Of a stretch of DNA of 64,000 nt, positions 28,001-39,170 are shown in pieces. The translations under genes and the position numbers were made by a program. The DNA lies in NCBI GenBank assembly GCA_947652605.1, contig CANTFG010000301.1, positions 1-64,000 on the forward strand, read 5' to 3'. The notes below the pieces were generated by a model. It saw only the letters and a program-made list of their open reading frames with translations. It was not told the DNA's origin and did not search any database. Positions within the stretch are counted from its first letter, which is position 1, and every line of letters begins with the position of its first letter. This DNA is from Elmis aenea. Lineage: Eukaryota > Arthropoda > Insecta > Coleoptera > Elmidae.

Positions 28001-28400
28001 GCATTAGTTAATACATATGTTCCTTGAGCGACTATTTCTGAACAATTTTAATTATTGATTTGTATATCACAGGAACAGTTTATCCATCGCCTCTTTACAT
28101 GAATACAATTGTTTTGCATATGTCTTTCAATGAGCTGGTTTTAATTTTTAATAATTTCCCAAAAATACCGTGCTTTAGTTAATACATATGTTCCTTGAGC
28201 GACTATTTCTAAACAATTTTAATGCTTGATTTGTATATGACAGGAACAGTTTATCCATCGCCTCTTTACAGGAATACAATTGTTTTGCATATGTCTTTCA
28301 ATGAGCTGGTTTTAATTTTTAATAATTTCCTAAAAATACCGTGCATTAGTTAATACATATGTTCTTTGAGCGACTATTTCTGAACAATTTTAATTATTGA

Positions 28401-28416
28401 TTTGTATGTATATCAC
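28401..28416 (+). repeat. First of the 175-bp variant monomers
   Basis: TTTGTATATC is expanded by 4 bp to TTTGTATGTATATC, which lengthens the monomer to 175 bp. The same variant begins at 30286, 32171, 33030, 42536, 47404, 52879, 54767, 55797, 57685 and 59911. It usually occurs with GTTCTTTGAGCGAC and CTGAACAATTTTAATT, so it marks one monomer subtype. Spacings are 1,885 bp (11 monomers plus 4), 859 bp (5 plus 4), 1,030 bp (6 plus 4) and similar values. Confidence 0.9.
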
Positions 28417-30449
28417 AGGAACAGTTTATCCATCGCCTCTTTACATGAATACAATTGTTTTGCATATGTCTTTCAATGAGCTGGTTTTAATTTTTAATAA
28501 TTTCCTAAAAATACCGTGCTTTAGTTAATACATATGTTCCTTGTGCGACTATTTCGAAACAATTTCAATTATTGATTTGTATATGACAAGAACAGTTTAT
28601 TTATCGCCTCTTTACATGAATACAATTGTTTTGCATATGTCTTTCAATGAGCTGGTTTTAATTTTTAATAATTTCCTAAAAATACCGTGCATTAGTTAAT
28701 ACATATGTTCCTTGTGCGACTATTTCGAAACAATTTTAATTATTGATTTGTATATCACAGGAACAGTTTATCTATCGCCTCTTTACATGAATACAATTGT
28801 TTTGCATATGTCTTTCAATGAGCTGGTTTTAATTTTTAATAATTTCCTAAAAATACCGTGCATTAGTTAATACATATGTTCCTTGAGCGACTATTTCGAA
28901 ACAATTTTAATTATTGATTTGTATATCACAGGAACAGTTTATCCATCGCTTCTTTACATGAATACAATTGTTTTGCATATGTCTTTCAATGAGCTGGTTT
29001 TAATTTTTACTAATTTCCTAAAAATACCGTGCTTTAGTTAATACATATGTTCCTTGAGCGACTATTTCTAAACAATTTTAATTATTGATTTGTATATGAC
29101 AGGAACAGTTTATCCATCGCCTCTTTACATGAATACAATTGTTTTGCATATGTGTTTCAATGAGCTGGTTTTAATTTTTAATAATTTCCTAAAAATACCG
29201 TGCTTTAGTTAATACATATGTTCCTTGAGCGACTATTTCGAAACAATTTTAATTATTGATTTGTATATCACAGGAACAGTTTATTTATCGCCTCTTTACA
29301 TGAATACAATTGTTTTGCATATGTCTTTCAATGAGCTGGTTTTAATTTTTAATAATTTCCTAAAAATACCGTGCTTTAGTTAATACATATGTTCCTTGAG
29401 CGACTATTTCGAAACAATTTTAATTATTGATTTGTATATCACAGGAACAGTTTATCCATCGCCTCTTTACATGAATACAATTGTTTTGCATATGTCTTTC
29501 AATGAGCTGGTTTTAATTTTTAATAATTTCCTAAAAATACCGTGCTTTAGTTAATACATATGTTCCTTGAGCGACTATTTCTAAACAATTTTAATTATTG
29601 ATTTGTATATGACAGGAACAGTTTATCTATTGCCTCTTTACATGAATACAATTGTTTTGCATATGTCTTTCAATGAGCTGGTTTTAATTTTTAATAATTT
29701 CCTAAAAATACCGTGCTTTAGTTAATACATATGTTCCTTGAGCGACTATTTCGAAACAATTTTAATTATTGATTTGTATATCACAGGAACAGTTTATCCA
29801 TCGCCTCTTTACATGAATACAATTGTTTTGCATATGTCTTTCAATGAGCTGGTATTAATTTTTAATAATTTCCTAAAAATACCGTGCTTTAGTTAATACA
29901 TATGTTCCTTGAGCGACTATTTCTAAACAATTTTAATTATTGATTTGTATATCACAGGAACAGTTTATCCATCGCCTCTTTACAGGAATACAATTGTTTT
30001 GCATATGTCTTTCAATGAGCTGGTTTTAATTTTTAATAATTTCCTAAAAATACCGTGCTTTAGTTAATACATATGTTCCTTGAGCGACTATTTCTAAACA
30101 ATTTTAATTATTGATTTGTATATCACAGGAACAGTTTATCCATCGCCTCTTTACATGAATACAATTGTTTTGCATATGTCTTTCAATGAGCTGGTTTTAA
30201 TTTTTAATAATTTCCTAAAAATACCGTGCATTAGTTATTACATATGTTCTTTGAGCGACTATTTCTGAACAATTTTAATTATTGATTTGTATGTATATCA
30301 CAGGAACAGTTTATCCATCGCCTCTTTACATGAATACAATTGTTTTGCATATGTCTTTCAATGAGCTGGTTTTAATTTTTAATAATTTCCTAAAAATACC
30401 GTGCTTTAGTTAATACATATGTTCCTTGAGCGACTATTTCTAAACAATT

Positions 30450-32750
30450 TTAATTATTGATTTGTATATGACAGGAACAGTATATCCATCGCCTCTTTAC
30501 ATGAATACAATTGTTTTGCATATGTCTTTCAATGAGCTGGTTTTAATTTTTAATAATTTCCTAAAAATACCGTCCTTTAGTTAATACATATGTTCCTTGA
30601 GCGACTATTTCGAAACAATTTTAATTATTGATTTGTATATCACAGGAACAGTTTATTTATCGCCTCTTTACATGAATACAATTGTTTTGCATATGTCTTT
30701 CAATGAGCTGGTTTTAATTTTTAATAATTTCCTAAAAATACCGTGCTTTAGTTAATACATATGTTCCTTGAGCGACTATTTCGAAACAATTTTAATTATT
30801 GATTTGTATATCACAGGAACAGTTTATTTATCGCCTCTTTACATGAATACAATTGTTTTGCATATGTCTTTCAATGAGCTGGTTTTAATTTTTAATAATT
30901 TCCTAAAAATACCGTGCTTTAGTTAATACATATGTTCCTTGAGCGACTATTTCGAAACAATTTTAATTATTGATTTGTATATCACAGGAACAGTTTATCC
31001 ATCGCCTCTTTACATGAATACAATTGTTTTGCATATGTCTTTCAATGAGCTGGTTTTAATTTTTAATAATTTCCTAAAAATACCGTGCTTTAGTTAATAC
31101 ATATGTTCCTTGAGCGACTATTTCTAAACAATTTTAATTATTGATTTGTATATGACAGGAACAGTTTATCCATTGCCTCTTTACATGAATACAATTGTTT
31201 TGCATATGTCTTTCAATGAGCTGGTTTTAATTTTTAATAATTTCCTAAAAATACCGTGCTTTAGTTAATACATATGTTCCTTGAGCGACTATTTCTAAAC
31301 AATTTTAATTATTGATTTGTATATCACAGGAACAGTTTATCCATCGCCTCTTTACATGAATAAAATTGTTTTGCATATGTCTTTCAATGAGCTGGTTTTA
31401 ATTTTTAATAATTTCCTAAAAATACCGTGCTTTAGTTAATACATATGTTCCTTGAGCGACTATTTCGAAACAATTTTAATTATTGATTTGTATATCACAG
31501 GAACAGTTTATCCATCGCCTCTTTACATGAATACAATTGTTTTGCATATGTCTTTCAATGAGCTGGTTTTAATTTTTAATAATTTCCTAAAAATACCGTG
31601 CTTTAGTTAATACATATGTTCCTTGAGCGACTATTTCTGAACAATTTTAATTATTGATTTGTATGTCACAGAAACAGTTTATCCATCGCCTCTTTACATG
31701 AATACAATTGTTTTGCATATGTCTTTCAATGAGCTGGTATTAATTTTTAATAATTTCCTAAAAATACCGTGCTTTAGTTAATACATATGTTCCTTGAGCG
31801 ACTATTTCTAAACAATTTTAATTATTGATTTGTATATCACAGGAACAGTTTATCCATCGCCTCTTTACAGGAATACAATTGTTTTGCATATGTCTTTCAA
31901 TGAGCTGGTTTTAATTTTTAATAATTTCCTAAAAATACCGTGCTTTAGTTAATACATATGTTCCTTGAGCGACTATTTCTAAACAATTTTAATTATTGAT
32001 TTGTATATCACAGGAACAGTTTATCCATCGCCTCTTTACAGGAATACAATTGTTTTGCATATGTCTTTCAATGAGCTGGTTTTAATTTTTAATAATTTCC
32101 TAAAAATACCGTGCCCTAGTTAATACATATATTCTTTGAGCGACTATTTCTGAACAATTTTAATTATTGATTTGTATGTATATCACAGGAACAGTTTATC
32201 CATCGCCTCTTTACATGAATACAATTGTTTTGCATATGTCTTTCAATGAGCTGGTTTTAATTTTTAATAATTTCCTAAAAATACCGTGCTTTAGTTAATA
32301 CATATGTTCCTTGAGCGACTATTTCTAAACAATTTTAATTATTGATTTGTATATGACAGGAACAGTATATCCATCGCCTCTTTACATGAATACAATTGTT
32401 TTGCATATGTCTTTCAATGAGCTGGTTTTAATTTTTAATAATTTCCTAAAAATACCGTCCTTTAGTTAATACATATGTTCCTTGAGCGACTATTTCGAAA
32501 CAATTTTAATTATTGATTTGTATATCACAGGAACAGTTTATTTATCGCCTCTTTACATGAATACAATTGTTTTGCATATGTCTTTCAATGAGCTGGTTTT
32601 AATTTTTAATAATTTCCTAAAAATACCGTGCTTTAGTTAATACATATGTTCCTTGTGCGACTATTTCGAAACAATTTTAATTATTGATTTGTATATGACA
32701 GGAACAGTTTATCCATCGCCTCTTTACATGAATACAATTGTTTTGCATAT
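30450..32750 (+). repeat. Satellite block duplicated across the retrovirus, left copy
   Basis: Contains an ordered series of rare variants: AGTATATCC, CGTCCTTTAG, two TTTATTTATCGCC monomers, TTTATCCATTGCC, AATAAAATTG, TATGTCACAGAAAC, two CAGGAATAC monomers, GTGCCCTAG and TATGTATATCAC. Nearly the same order is found at about 40820-43100 on the other side of the retrovirus. The TATGTATATC markers at 32171 and 42536 are 10,365 bp apart, which equals the 6,937-bp insertion plus 20 monomers plus two 4-bp expansions. Confidence 0.78.
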
Positions 32751-33593
32751 GTCTTTCAATGAGCTGGTTTTAATTTTTAATAATTTCCTAAAAATACCGT
32801 GCTTTATTTAATACATATGTTCCTTGAGCGACTATTTCTAAACAATTTTAATTATTGATTTGTATATCACAGGAACAGTTTATCCATCGCCTCTTTACAG
32901 GAATACAATTGTTTTGCATATGTCTTTCAATGAGCTGGTTTTAATTTTTAATAATTTCCTAAAAATACCGTGCATTAGTTAATACATATGTTCTTTGAGC
33001 GACTATTTCTGAACAATTTTAATTATTGATTTGTATGTATATCACAGGAACAGTTTATCCATCGCCTCTTTACATGAATACAATTGTTTTGCATATGTCT
33101 TTCAATGAGCTGGTTTTAATTTTTAATAATTTCCTAAAAATACCGTGCTTTAGTTAATACATATGTTCCTTGAGCGACTATTTCTAAACAATTTTAATTA
33201 TTGATTTGTATATGACAGGAACAGTATATCCATCGCCTCTTTACATGAATACAATTGTTTTGCATATGTCTTTCAATGAGCTGGTTTTAATTTTTAATAA
33301 TTTCCTAAAAATACCGTGCTTTAGTTAATACATATGTTCCTTGAGCGACTATTTCGAAACAATTTTAATTATTGATTTGTATATCACAGGAACAGTTTAT
33401 TTATCGCCTCTTTACATGAATACAATTGTTTTGCATATGTCTTTCAATGAGCTGGTTTTAATTTTTAATAATTTCCTAAAAATACCGTGCTTTAGTTAAT
33501 ACATATGTTCCTTGTGCGACTATTTCGAAACAATTTTAATTATTGATTTGTATATGACAGGAACAGTTTATCCATCGCCTCTTTACATGAATA

Positions 33594-33597
33594 CAAT
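33594..33597. other. Left target duplication CAAT
   Basis: CAAT of the monomer sequence AATACAATTG, repeated at 40531-40534 on the other side of the provirus. An uninterrupted monomer has it once at this place. Confidence 0.9.
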
Positions 33598-33790
33598 ACT
33601 TTTAGGTCCTTTTGGGTTGGTTTGATGTTAAATGAAATGGTTAAGTAATTGCTGATAAGTTTATTTTACCTACACCGGTAAAGGTACAACGGAATCTAAT
33701 ATAAGTATTATTAATTATTCTTATTCAGCATAAAAGTGCTGAATCGTAACTATAACCAATATACGCTAGTCCAGGTCCGGACTCGTAACA
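33598..33790 (-). repeat. 3' LTR of the errantivirus
   Basis: Identical copy of the LTR at 40338-40530. In element orientation it follows the polypurine tract directly and ends at the satellite CAAT duplication. It would supply the polyadenylation signal for genomic and env RNAs. Confidence 0.96.
33660..33665 (-). terminator. Polyadenylation signal AATAAA in 3' LTR
   Basis: The minus strand reads GGTAAAATAAACTTATC, containing a canonical AATAAA within the 3' LTR. The same hexamer is in the 5' LTR at 40400-40405, as expected if it lies in or near the R region. The cleavage site was not determined. Confidence 0.55.
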
Positions 33791-33800
33791 CCTTTCCCTC
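33791..33800 (-). other. Polypurine tract (plus-strand primer)
   Basis: The minus strand reads GAGGGAAAGG immediately before the TGTTACG start of the 3' LTR, the standard position for the RNase-H-resistant primer of plus-strand DNA synthesis. It starts four bases after the env stop codon and fixes the LTR boundary at TG. Confidence 0.9.
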
Positions 33801-33804
33801 GAAA

Positions 33805-35539
33805 TTAGGCAAATAGGGTCCTCAAATTGATGGGCCGCGTTCTTGGTGGGCTATTATCGGTGTTGACACTATTAACCGATGTATATTTATTCCAAAATTT
33901 TTTAATTATCAAAGATAATATAATAATTATGATAACAATTAATATAAATGAAAAAATTGTAAGTCCATTTAACGTTTGCGTATTTTTATGAAGCCCAATT
34001 TGATTTATTTTATTTTTTTGTTCATTTAGAAGGTTTTGCAAAGTATTAAAATCTGTTAAGTCTATCTTTGAAAGATTTAGAGGATGAATTTCGTTAAAAT
34101 TAGTATAATTTTGAAGGTCAATGACCGGAATTTCTTGAGGTAGTTCTTGAATTGTTTCAATTGTATGACTGGATTGCAGTTTTCTTTCTTCTATAATGAT
34201 GTAACAGGGCGACGTCAAGGAGATTCGCATGTTTTCGGTGATTGTTACTGGGAGAACTTGATCATTGCACCGTACTGCCGTTGATATGGGCTTAGGTGTG
34301 CTGACTATCCATGTATTGGCACCCAGTTGGTTAATGGTGGCACCTTGGAGATGTACTTTCACAGGGCTGCAATCGGGACTGGGTTTCTGGGCGATGATTT
34401 GCACTTCGCATGGTCCTAGGCTCGTCTCCAACATTGGCGGATTCGGACAAATAACCATATTAATTAGCGATTTGCATTTACTTAAGTAATCGGTGGTTAC
34501 GCTTACGAACAGCAAATTATCGTAAGACACAGCCACATACTCTTGTTTGGGAATTATTATTGATGATAAGTCGGGTAAAGACGGGAATGGTAAAATATGA
34601 TATAATTTAAATGTTTGACTAACGACCAGTGGTACGTGTAAAATAATTACCAGTTTATCAGATGTAACATAAGCCTGAAGGGAACATATTTTTATTAGAG
34701 TATTTATTGTATTAAAATTTGGTACAGCTGGTAAGTTGTTGCTACTTAAATAATTTGGAATTTTTCTAAATTCATTTATTAAAATTTCAGTATCAATTAG
34801 TGGAGTATAAAATTCGTTTAGTTTGGCAAAAGTTATTCCCAAAATTATTGTTTCAATTTCTGCTTCTAAAAGCATGTAAGATTCAAATAATTTCTCCAAA
34901 TTAAACTGAATTTCGAAATACAATTGGTGTTTTTGAATTTCGTAGTCGTGGGTCATATATTCGTTAATTTTATTTAATAATAATTTTTCATTAATTTTTA
35001 GTTGTGTCAAGGTGTTTTTAAATTCAATATCTGCTTGAGTAACAATTTGATTTTGTGAATTCAGTACATCTTTAATAATTTCGTTATCCTTTTGCAAGTT
35101 ATTAATAAGTGTGTCATACCTTTTTGCATCGTTTGCATGTAAATTTCCTGTTATTGTTTTAATAACTGAACCTAGTCCGTCTATAATGCCTCGTTTAAAT
35201 TTAGAATTTTGAGGTGTTTCAAGGAAAAGATCATTGAATAAACGATTTGTTTTTTTTGAGAGTAATTGTAAATTAATGATATAAGGTATAAGTTCATTAT
35301 GTAAACTTATGGACTTTAAATCATCTAAATTGTGACTATAAATTGCTTCAGCACTTTGTTTTAAAAGTAAGTCATTACGCTCTAAAGCCGTTTTGATCAG
35401 TGTGAGGTTTCTTGTTAAAATGAGATTCCAGTAGGAACTGCATACTTTCAGGGTAGAAACCGGTTCGATATACAAGCCAACCTTATTGTTTATTGGGGTA
35501 ATCGTGTAATTCCCGGAGATTAATGGGACAAGGAATAGT
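33805..35539 (-). CDS. env: Envelope fusion protein, baculovirus-F-like (exon 2)
   Basis: Main exon of a membrane glycoprotein, about 584 residues once the leader codons are counted. No ATG lies near the N-terminus in this frame. Residues encoded just after the acceptor are hydrophobic (LFLVPLISG) and read as the end of a signal peptide. A basic furin-type site, KFKR, ends at 35191 and is followed by a hydrophobic glycine-rich stretch (GIIDGLGSVIKTITG), the expected fusion peptide. A long heptad-like helix follows (about 34930-35120), then a Cys-containing domain (about 34200-34480). A transmembrane segment of Ile/Leu (about 33901-33965) and a cytoplasmic tail of about 30 residues end the protein. 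N-glycosylation motifs include NYT, NLT and NLS. Architecture matches insect errantivirus Env proteins related to baculovirus F. The frame is intact. Confidence 0.9.
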
Positions 35540-38500
35540 CTGAAATAAAAGATTTTAATTGATCAAAATGAAATTTAGATACCTTTTTATCTAACTTAAT
35601 ATTAGCGGTTTTATTGTTATTATTTATTTCTATGATTTCGAAAGGTCCCTGAAATTCGGTTAACTTCTCAGTATTAGATTTTCTTTTTAATAATACCAAT
35701 TGGCCTACTCTAAAGTTAGGTACTTTTAACTTGAACTTGTTATCAACATTATTTTTAGTTTTTTCTCTAATTCTAATCTGATTGTCTCTGATTTCCATCA
35801 GATCATGGTCACTACATTTTTTAATAGTATCTACGTCAGCATTTTCTACGTAAGGAAATGTAATTTCAAAAGGAGTTTTATTTAAAGAAGAATGCGTAGA
35901 TTTATTGTACGAGTTTAAAGCAACTAGAATGGCATCGCTTATATTATTGAATTCGTTTTCGTCGTCATTTAAACAACAACGAATTGTATCGGTAATTGTT
36001 GCATGCAATCGTTCAACAATACCTTGGGACTGTGATTGTTCAACAGCCGAAACAGTGTGTTTAATTTCGAAAAGTGTACAAAAGTTGCTGAATTTTTTAT
36101 TTACAAATTCAGTACCGTTGTCAGAGTAAATTTCGTTCGGAACTGTAAAGTGTTGTATAAAGATTTTTAATTTATTTATAACACATTTAGGAGTTTTATT
36201 TTTCAAAATGTAAGCTTGAGCAAATTTTGTGAGGTTGTCGATTATGGTTAAAATGATGTTTTTACCAATGAACAAAATATCGATAGAAATTTTATCAAAT
36301 GGTTTATAAGGAGGTTCGACTATTTGTAAAGGTTGTTTTCGACATTGCCTGTCGATTTTATTAATTTGACAAGAATAACAGGATTTAATAAAGGTAGCGA
36401 TATCTTTATACATATTGGTCCAATAATAAAACTTTCGAATTTTTTTATAAGTTTCCAAAATGCCTTTATGATAGTTATCTACCGATGTATGGTACGTTTT
36501 TATAATAATATTGCGATCGACTTTTTTAGGGGTTTGAACAACATTTAAACAATTAATGAAATTCGTATTTGGAAAGCAAAAACGAAATATTTTTTGTTTA
36601 TTTTTATCGTCTATTTTATTTAAATAATATGTGGTATTGCTTTCGATTTTAATGGATGATATGACATTAAACGCATCTTGTAAGTCTGTGGATTCGCAAA
36701 GTACGAAAGTTAAATTTTGATTAGAATTGTTTTGCGCAATATGAACAGTTTTATTGTTTTCAAACGAGGAAATATACTTTAGGGGTATTTCATCTTTGTC
36801 TGTGAGGAAGTATATTATATTTTTGTGATTTTTAAACGTAACTTGATCATTTGATACTGGGATTTCTTTTATTTTGAGGTTTTCTAAATTTTCTAAAAAT
36901 TCGTCAAAAGTGTTTTGGCAAATTTTGTTTATTTTAATTCTCGAAAGAGCATCTGCATTTGAGTTGTATTTACCGGCCTTATGAATAATTTTGAATTCGA
37001 ATTGGGAAAGTTTTAAGCGCCATCTGGCAAGTTTACTACCCGGATCTTTTACTGAAAAGAGCCAAGTCAGCGGTTTGTGGTCGGTTATTATGGTAAATGG
37101 TACGCCAAATAAATAAGGTCTAAATTGATGAGTTGCCCAAACGATAGCCAAAAGTTCCTTTTCTATAGTGGAATACCTAATTTCTGTATCGTTTAATGTA
37201 CGCGATGCAAACGCAATAGGTTTGTCAGCACCGGTGTTACCTTGAGAGAGCACTGCACCCAGTGCGTAACTTGATGCGTCCGTAGTGAGTATAAACGGTT
37301 TATTAAAATCAGGGTAAGCTAAAATAGGAGGACTTGATAAAAGTTCTTTGCATTTTTTAAATACGTTTTTACAATTTTGATCAAAAATAAATTCACTATT
37401 CTTTTTAAGTAAAAATGTTAATGGTTTCGTAATATTAGCAAAATTTTGGATAAATTTCCGGTAGTAACCGATTAGTCCTAAAAACGATTGAAGTTCTTTA
37501 GTGTTTTTGGGTTCTGGATATTCCAAAATTGACTTAGTTTTATTAGAATCGGGTTTAATACCTTCTTCTGTAAGCAAATGTCCTAAAAATCCGACTTCTT
37601 TCTGTAAAAAGTAACATTTTTTTGGTTCTATTTTAAGATTTGATTCTTTTAAACGATTAAAGATTTTTCTAATTTTGATATAATGATCTTGCAAGGACTC
37701 ACTGAAAATCAGGATATCATCCATGTAGATTAGGCAAGATTCGCCAATAAGTCCGTCAAAAACATTATTTATAACGCGCATAAACAAAGATGGCGAATTC
37801 TTTAATCCGAAGGGCATTCGTAAGTACTCGAAATGTCCATTGTTTGTAGTAAAGGCAGTTTTTTCTATGGATTCGGGATCCATTTCGACTTGTAAAAATC
37901 CGGAGGCGAGATCAATAGTGGTGAAATATTTGCTACGGCCTAAAGTATCAAATATGTCTTCAATATTTGGTAAGGGGTACCTATCGCTTTTGGTAACTTC
38001 GTTTAATTTCCGATAGTCGATAACCAAACGCCATTGTTTATTGCCATCAGCATTAGGTTTCTTAGGAACGATCCAAAGTGGGCTAGACCATGGTGAACTG
38101 GATGGTCTAATAATTTTGTTTTCCAAAAGATTATTAATTTGTTTGTTCACCTCGGCTTTATGAACATGCGGATACCTATAGTTCTTTGTATGAATTGGTG
38201 GGGAATCGCCTGTCAAAATTTTGTGCTTTACATTATTAGTAAAAGTTAATTGCTCGCCCTCTAATAAAAATATATTACTGAATTCGAAACATAATTTTTG
38301 AATTTGATCACGTTCTTCCGAATTTAAATGTTGTAAACGTAGACGCTCTAAAATTTTTTCGGTTCGATCAAATTTGTTTACGTTTAATTTATTTATTAAT
38401 TCTGAATGAACTTCATGTTCGGGAAATTCTTCTAAATTAGTAGATATTTTTGAAAATGAATAAGTAATTTGTGAGGTATTTAATACAGTAGTAAAAAACA

Positions 38501-39170
38501 TGTTATTTGTAACGTTCACGATAGCATTGGGAATTTTTAAATGTTCATTAATATTTTTTTCGGGACATACCAAATTATTTTGGTTTGTGAAATTAAGACA
38601 ATGAAGTTTAATTATCGATTGACAATTGGGTGGAATGATTTGCTTTTCAAAATGATAACTTTTGACTGTAGTATCTAAAGTATCAGGGTTTAGTTGCATT
38701 TTATTTATCAAACTTTTTTCGTCATTGAGACAATAAAGTGGAACGACTCGATCAGCTGTTTTTAATTGTTTATTGGCGAAATCCAAAGTGCAATAATTTT
38801 TAACTAGAAAATCTATTCCTAATATACCATCAAATGTTGAATCAAAGTTTAAAATATATAGCTTTTGAGGTTCCTTTAAAATTTTAATATTTAAGCTTTT
38901 TGTAATTTTAATTGGTTTGCCGTCAACTCCTGAAACGTTAAAATTTTCATTATGATAATTTGCACTTTTAATTTTATCCGGTTTAACAATTGAAATTGTT
39001 GCCCCTGTATCAACTAAAAATTTCAGATTAATATTTTTTACTTGAATGAAAAATAAATGTTTCTCGGAACGGGTTAAATTGCTAACTCGTCCAATTGTTG
39101 TTGTAATTCGTCTGACAATTGCGTTATCGCTTTGTCCGGTGGTGTTGTTACATGACTGATTTCTAAAAAA
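35520..39170 (-). CDS. pol: Pol: protease, RT, RNase H, integrase
   Basis: Open -1 frame of 1,216 codons, expressed as a Gag-Pol fusion through the shift at 39164-39170; there is no plausible start codon of its own (the first possible one, at 38786, is a TTG inside protease). Numbering from the shift: aspartic protease with FLVDTGAT (catalytic D54) and GILGID (115-120); reverse transcriptase with the first Asp at 420 (TTIDLASG) and YMDD at 482-485; RNase H with D631, E672, D697 and D740 (TTDAS, EKELLAI, ITDHKPL, NADALSR); integrase with an H894/H901/C931/C934 zinc site, the D964-D1017-E1053 triad with 35 residues between the last two, and a C-terminal GPF (1175-1177). All motifs are intact. 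The order is that of Ty3/Gypsy elements. The last 20 bases overlap env exon 2. Confidence 0.95.
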   Translation of the reverse strand, partial: FFRNQSCNNTTGQSDNAIVRRITTTIGRVSNLTRSEKHLFFIQVKNINLKFLVDTGATISIVKPDKIKSANYHNENFNVSGVDGKPIKITKSLNIKILKEPQKLYILNFDSTFDGILGIDFLVKNYCTLDFANKQLKTADRVVPLYCLNDEKSLINKMQLNPDTLDTTVKSYHFEKQIIPPNCQSIIKLHCLNFTNQNNLVCPEKNINEHLKIPNAIVNVTNNMFFTTVLNTSQITYSFSKISTNLEEFPEHEVHSELINKLNVNKFDRTEKILERLRLQHLNSEERDQIQKLCFEFSNIFLLEGEQLTFTNNVKHKILTGDSPPIHTKNYRYPHVHKAEVNKQINNLLENKIIRPSSSPWSSPLWIVPKKPNADGNKQWRLVIDYRKLNEVTKSDRYPLPNIEDIFDTLGRSKYFTTIDLASGFLQVEMDPESIEKTAFTTNNGHFEYLRMPFGLKNSPSLFMRVINNVFDGLIGESCLIYMDDILIFSESLQDHYIKIRKIFNRLKESNLKIEPKKCYFLQKEVGFLGHLLTEEGIKPDSNKTKSILEYPEPKNTKELQSFLGLIGYYRKFIQNFANITKPLTFLLKKNSEFIFDQNCKNVFKKCKELLSSPPILAYPDFNKPFILTTDASSYALGAVLSQGNTGADKPIAFASRTLNDTEIRYSTIEKELLAIVWATHQFRPYLFGVPFTIITDHKPLTWLFSVKDPGSKLARWRLKLSQFEFKIIHKAGKYNSNADALSRIKINKICQNTFDEFLENLENLKIKEIPVSNDQVTFKNHKNIIYFLTDKDEIPLKYISSFENNKTVHIAQNNSNQNLTFVLCESTDLQDAFNVISSIKIESNTTYYLNKIDDKNKQKIFRFCFPNTNFINCLNVVQTPKKVDRNIIIKTYHTSVDNYHKGILETYKKIRKFYYWTNMYKDIATFIKSCYSCQINKIDRQCRKQPLQIVEPPYKPFDKISIDILFIGKNIILTIIDNLTKFAQAYILKNKTPKCVINKLKIFIQHFTVPNEIYSDNGTEFVNKKFSNFCTLFEIKHTVSAVEQSQSQGIVERLHATITDTIRCCLNDDENEFNNISDAILVALNSYNKSTHSSLNKTPFEITFPYVENADVDTIKKCSDHDLMEIRDNQIRIREKTKNNVDNKFKLKVPNFRVGQLVLLKRKSNTEKLTEFQGPFEIIEINNNNKTANIKLDKKVSKFHFDQLKSFISDYSLSH
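35539..35553 (-). promoter_or_regulatory. Splice acceptor for env mRNA
   Basis: Near the 3' end of pol the minus strand reads a pyrimidine-rich run, TCTTTTATTTCAG, ending at 35540; the exon begins at 35539. It lies just after an in-frame TGA that closes the env frame upstream, and just before the env coding region. It supplies one base to complete the codon begun at the leader donor. The intron (35540-40182) is 4,643 bases and removes gag and almost all of pol. Confidence 0.72.

Larger units (their letters stand above)
11189..33597 (+). repeat. 171-bp satellite array, segment 3
   Basis: The longest uninterrupted run, about 131 monomers over 22.4 kb, same orientation and phase as before. The left half (to about 25 kb) is rich in monomers with TTGTGCGACTATTTCGAAAC followed by AATTTCAATT, and in higher-order copies. 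From about 28.4 kb, 175-bp monomers appear in which TTTGTATATCAC is expanded to TTTGTATGTATATCAC. The segment ends at GAATACAAT, the insertion point of the retrovirus. No gene is seen. Confidence 0.98.

Noticed and set aside
34265..34489. Forward ORF inside env
   Set aside because: Shadow of env in another frame on the opposite strand, with no family resemblance.
35473..35475. TTG as start of env
   Set aside because: The open frame continues 21 codons upstream to a splice acceptor and includes the hydrophobic signal-like residues, so a start at this TTG would lose the signal peptide.
35905..36548. Two forward ORFs inside pol
   Set aside because: Antisense shadows of the integrase region of pol.
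38784..38786. TTG as start of an independent pol protein
   Set aside because: It lies downstream of the protease active site, in an open frame that continues upstream to the slippery heptamer.
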